Shown: positions 6,975-9,958 of the stretch, in pieces | Numbering within the stretch: the stretch's first letter is position 1 | Layout: the number at the start of each line of letters is the position of its first letter | NCBI GenBank assembly: GCA_023255765.1 | Contig: JAGDVT010000008.1 | Coordinates: forward strand, 1 to 9,958 | Origin: Candidatus Paceibacter sp. | GTDB lineage: Bacteria > Patescibacteriota > Minisyncoccia > UBA6257 > HR35 | DNA length: 9,958 bases | Direction: 5' to 3' | Translations under genes and position numbers: made by a program | The notes under the pieces: generated by a model | The model's database searches: none | Told to the model about the DNA's origin: nothing | Seen by the model: the letters and a program-made list of their open reading frames with translations, nothing else

Positions 6975-7617
6975 ATTAAATATTTTAATAGAAAATAAGA
7001 TAGTAAGTGCAGAAGAAAATAAAATATTAGAATATCTTACTAGAAAAAGTAGAAATGATATTGATCCTAGATTGAAAATCAAAATATTAGAGATTTTAAA
7101 ATTACTTATAAAAAAAAGCAAAAAACCATTTGGTATGATTATAATTTTAGGATGGAGAAGAGAATGGAATGAAAAATATGCTGCTATTTTAGATGAAACA
7201 CAAAATATGTTTGAAGATAAAAATTATAACTTAAAAGATTTAAGCTTACAAAAAGCTGTTAAATTGTTTTTAAGCTTGAAAGATTTTGATGGAGCTGTTT
7301 TAATCAATAGAGAAGGTAAAATTATAGCAAGTGGAGTGTATTTAATAAATTTAAACCCTAAAAAATGTCTCGAGAAATTAAAGCTAAAAGGAGAAGATCT
7401 TTCAGAGGCATTTGGTTTCAAAGAAAAAGTTCATACAAGGCATATTACAGCAATTACTGCCTCCTTACTATTAGATAATACAACTGTATTTACTGTATCT
7501 GAAGAAAGTCAAACTATAAGGATATATGAAAACGGGAAAATAATATATTCTACATTAAAGGCAGAAATAGAAGAAATTCTTGGTAAAATTAGTAAAATAG
7601 AAAATAATCAGGCTTGA
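6946..7617 (+). CDS. DAC-domain protein, probable diadenylate cyclase (c-di-AMP synthase)
   Basis: A 223-residue protein with a DisA_N/DAC domain, which condenses two ATP into the second messenger c-di-AMP. The signature motifs are visible: PFGMIIIL (61-68), DGAVLINREGKIIASG (115-130) with the catalytic D115-G116-A117, and HTRHITA (163-169), corresponding to the GTRHRAA motif, then TVSEESQTIRIYENG (183-197). The third residue of the RHR motif is Ile rather than Arg, so activity should not be taken for granted. There are no transmembrane segments, unlike CdaA, and no DisA linker or helix-hairpin-helix domain. The first 55 residues are helical and not recognised. The gene overlaps the Mur ligase end by 29 bases, so the two are coupled. 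In Firmicutes c-di-AMP controls wall and osmotic balance, which fits this neighbourhood. It stops with TGA, inside the -35 element of the 16S promoter. Confidence 0.8.
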   Translation: MRIVEAALNRLNILIENKIVSAEENKILEYLTRKSRNDIDPRLKIKILEILKLLIKKSKKPFGMIIILGWRREWNEKYAAILDETQNMFEDKNYNLKDLSLQKAVKLFLSLKDFDGAVLINREGKIIASGVYLINLNPKKCLEKLKLKGEDLSEAFGFKEKVHTRHITAITASLLLDNTTVFTVSEESQTIRIYENGKIIYSTLKAEIEEILGKISKIENNQA

Positions 7618-7642
7618 ATAGGATTATAATTTTGATTATAAT
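7614..7642 (+). promoter_or_regulatory. 16S rRNA promoter
   Basis: TTGAAT (7614-7619), a 17-base spacer and TATAAT (7637-7642) make the best promoter in the window. The -35 contains the TGA stop codon of the cyclase gene. Start of transcription is expected near 7649, giving a leader of about 80 bases before the 16S rRNA that includes the 5' arm of the processing stem. A second TATAAT at 7625-7630 lies within a 10-base direct repeat (GATTATAATT at 7622 and 7634). TTGAAA at 7654 with TAAAGA at 7676 is a weaker alternative downstream. Confidence 0.65.
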
Positions 7643-7698
7643 TATTTAAAGAGTTGAAAATATTTTATATTGTTGTAAAGAATGAACCCTTATTTTTT

Positions 7699-7730
7699 AA
7701 TAAAAGACCCTTAATTACCCGGGCTGGATT
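7699..7730 (+). repeat. 5' arm of the pre-16S processing stem
   Basis: These 32 bases (beginning AATAAAAGACCC and ending GGGCTGGATT) are the exact reverse complement of 9294-9325. In the transcript the two arms form a perfect 32-bp helix that closes off the whole 16S rRNA, the classic substrate for RNase III maturation. The arm ends directly before the inferred mature 5' end. Confidence 0.9.
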
Positions 7731-9262
<1,532 letters not shown>

Positions 9263-9293
9263 TTAAATCTTTTTAAGTTGTACTTATTAGCTG

Positions 9294-9325
9294 AATCCAG
9301 CCCGGGTAATTAAGGGTCTTTTATT
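9294..9325 (+). repeat. 3' arm of the pre-16S processing stem
   Basis: Exact 32-base reverse complement of 7699-7730, beginning AATCCAGCCCGGG and ending GGTCTTTTATT. About 31 bases separate it from the inferred mature 3' end. The T-rich bases after it (TTTTATTTTG) could help end transcription once the stem forms, but no separate hairpin terminator is seen. Confidence 0.9.
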
Positions 9326-9328
9326 TTG

Positions 9329-9401
9329 TAATATTAAATAAAGAGTATAATATTAAATAAAAAAGTTATAATATAATAAGAATAAAGTTATAATATAATA
9401 A
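9329..9401 (+). repeat. AT-rich direct repeats upstream of the response regulator
   Basis: Two repeat types lie end to end. TAATATTAAATAAA occurs at 9329-9342 and 9348-9361 (19-base period). The 18-base AAAGTTATAATATAATAA occurs at 9362-9379 and 9384-9401 (22-base period). Together they place three TATAAT boxes at 9346, 9367 and 9389, about two helical turns apart. This could be a multi-start promoter or binding sites for a regulator on one face of the helix; low sequence complexity makes chance a serious alternative. Confidence 0.6.
9389..9394 (+). promoter_or_regulatory. -10 box of the response regulator gene
   Basis: A perfect TATAAT ending six bases before the ATG at 9401. Transcription would start at about 9401, on the start codon itself. 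There is no good -35 at the usual distance. It is the third of three regularly spaced TATAAT boxes. Confidence 0.45.
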
Positions 9402-9793
9402 TGACTATAATAATGAAAATTTTAGTAGTAGAGGATGATAAATTTTTAAGATTACTTTTAGAGAAAAAACTAAAAAATGAAAATTTTGAAGTTGTTTCAG
9501 CTATAGACGGGGAAGAAGCTTTAGAGAAAATAGTTACAGAAAAACCTGATTTAATATTATTGGACATTATTTTACCTAAGAAAAGCGGCTTTTTAGTATT
9601 AGAAGAAATTAACAAAGATGAAAATTTAAAGAAAATCCCTGTTTTTATTATTTCTAATTTAGGGCAACCTGAAGATATAGAAAGAGGTAAAAATTTAGGA
9701 GCAAAAGAATATTTTGTAAAAGCAGGTCTTTCATTAGATGAACTTCTTAAAAAAATAAAAATATTTGCAACTGAATTTTTATCCACAAAATAA
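9401..9793 (+). CDS. single-domain (CheY-like) response regulator
   Basis: A stand-alone receiver domain of 130 residues with no output domain, so it should act by binding a partner protein when phosphorylated. Numbering from the ATG at 9413 (MKILVVEDD): the acidic pair D8/D9 binds magnesium, D51 in LILLDIILP is the phosphate acceptor, S81 in FIISNLG is the switch residue and K103 in YFVKA is the conserved lysine. All key residues are present. The start is ambiguous: 9401 adds MTII and coincides with the start point predicted from the -10 box, while 9413 gives the usual family N-terminus. A prepilin-like gene follows 93 bases later, so a role in type IV pilus or motility control, like PilG/PilH, is possible but unproven. 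No kinase is in the window. Confidence 0.9.
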   Translation: MTIIMKILVVEDDKFLRLLLEKKLKNENFEVVSAIDGEEALEKIVTEKPDLILLDIILPKKSGFLVLEEINKDENLKKIPVFIISNLGQPEDIERGKNLGAKEYFVKAGLSLDELLKKIKIFATEFLSTK

Positions 9794-9795
9794 TC

Positions 9796-9822
9796 TTGAT
9801 TTTATTTAAAATGATTTATAAT
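9796..9822 (+). promoter_or_regulatory. weak promoter candidate before the pilin gene
   Basis: TTGATT (9796-9801) and TATAAT (9817-9822) are 15 bases apart, shorter than ideal. Start would be near 9829, leaving a leader of about 58 bases for the pilin gene. A TATATA nearer the ATG (9874-9879), seven bases before the start codon, would instead give a leaderless message. The rest of 9794-9886 shows no gene and no clear terminator. Confidence 0.3.
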
Positions 9823-9886
9823 AATAATATAAATTACAAATAAGAAGTAAAATAAAAGGTCGTATTCAGTTAATATATATTAATAA

Positions 9887-9958
9887 ATGCCAAATAAAAA
9901 AATAGGTTTTACATTAATAGAATTGATAGTCGTATTAGCTATAATAGGAGTATTGGTC
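9887..9958 (+). CDS. type IV prepilin-like protein, N-terminus only
   Basis: The first 24 codons of a gene cut by the window edge. After a short leader, MPNKKIG, comes the class III signal motif G-FTLIELIVVLAIIGVL: cleavage by prepilin peptidase is expected between Gly7 and Phe8, the following Phe is the residue normally methylated, and Glu at mature position 5 is the one needed for pilus assembly. The hydrophobic stretch is the transmembrane and packing helix. It could be a major pilin, a minor pilin or a type II-like pseudopilin, all of which share this N-terminus. It lies downstream of the single-domain response regulator, in the same direction. Confidence 0.88.
   Translation, partial: MPNKKIGFTLIELIVVLAIIGVLV

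Noticed and set aside
6915..7421. Minus-strand open frames (6915-7121 and 7224-7421) across the end of the Mur ligase gene and the cyclase gene
   Set aside because: They are antisense shadows of motif-bearing genes in AT-rich sequence.
7617..7630. Possible recoding of TGA as glycine (Gracilibacteria/Absconditabacteria code)
   Set aside because: TGA occurs once, as the plausible end of the DAC gene; reading through adds only four residues before TAA, and no gene contains an internal TGA.
9263..9400. tRNA-Ile or tRNA-Ala gene in a 16S-23S spacer
   Set aside because: No cloverleaf, TTCGA-type T loop or CCA end can be read; the stretch holds the processing arm and AT-rich repeats only.
9388..9786. 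132-residue minus-strand open frame over the response regulator
   Set aside because: It mirrors the receiver-domain gene, whose catalytic residues are all in place on the plus strand; the antisense product is low-complexity Ser/Phe/Lys/Ile.

Overview
The window comes from a very AT-rich bacterial genome with tight gene packing. It is most likely a member of the Candidate Phyla Radiation (Patescibacteria), probably on the Parcubacteria side. The evidence is the 16S rRNA signature sequences, mismatches to common universal 16S primers, overlapping or nearly abutting genes, and a gene set of a small-genome cell-envelope kind: a membrane-anchored Clp-like AAA+ protein, an LCP protein, a short Mur ligase, a soluble diadenylate cyclase and a type IV pilin. 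Stops are TAA, TAG and one TGA, and no gene needs TGA read as sense, so the standard bacterial code fits. The clade call is inference, since no database search was possible.

Layout. Positions 1-385 (minus strand) hold a type II toxin-antitoxin pair. The small antitoxin is intact. The RelE/ParE-like toxin runs off the window edge and is frameshifted at a run of seven G (seven C in the coding strand). A 49-bp divergent spacer (386-434) separates it from a seven-gene plus-strand operon (435-7617): an EndoQ-like PHP nuclease, a small membrane protein, a membrane-anchored double-AAA+ Clp-like protein, an LCP (LytR-CpsA-Psr) glycopolymer transferase, a short helical protein, a MurE-like Mur ligase and a DAC-domain diadenylate cyclase. 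From the membrane protein onward the theme is the cell envelope and its control by c-di-AMP. Three junctions have exactly two bases between TAA and ATG, one is TAATG, and the others overlap.

Positions 7614-9325 form a stand-alone 16S rRNA unit. Its promoter overlaps the stop codon of the cyclase gene. The rRNA (about 7731-9262) is enclosed by a perfect 32-bp inverted repeat, the pre-16S processing stem. No 23S, 5S or tRNA gene follows. Instead there is an AT-rich repeat-bearing promoter region, a single-domain response regulator (9401-9793) and the start of a type IV prepilin-like gene (9887 to the edge).

The most striking feature is the 16S rRNA itself. Helix 45 is intact, but where bacteria carry the anti-Shine-Dalgarno CCTCC this gene reads TTTCT. 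Consistent with that, none of the start codons I inspected has a Shine-Dalgarno sequence, and three genes have a perfect TATAAT box ending only 6-8 bases before the ATG, as expected for leaderless mRNAs. The neck helix h28 and the h18 pseudoknot carry several non-standard base pairs, all of them compensated on the opposite strand, and the near-universal C1400 is U. The picture is of a functional but unusual ribosome that starts translation without the Shine-Dalgarno mechanism.
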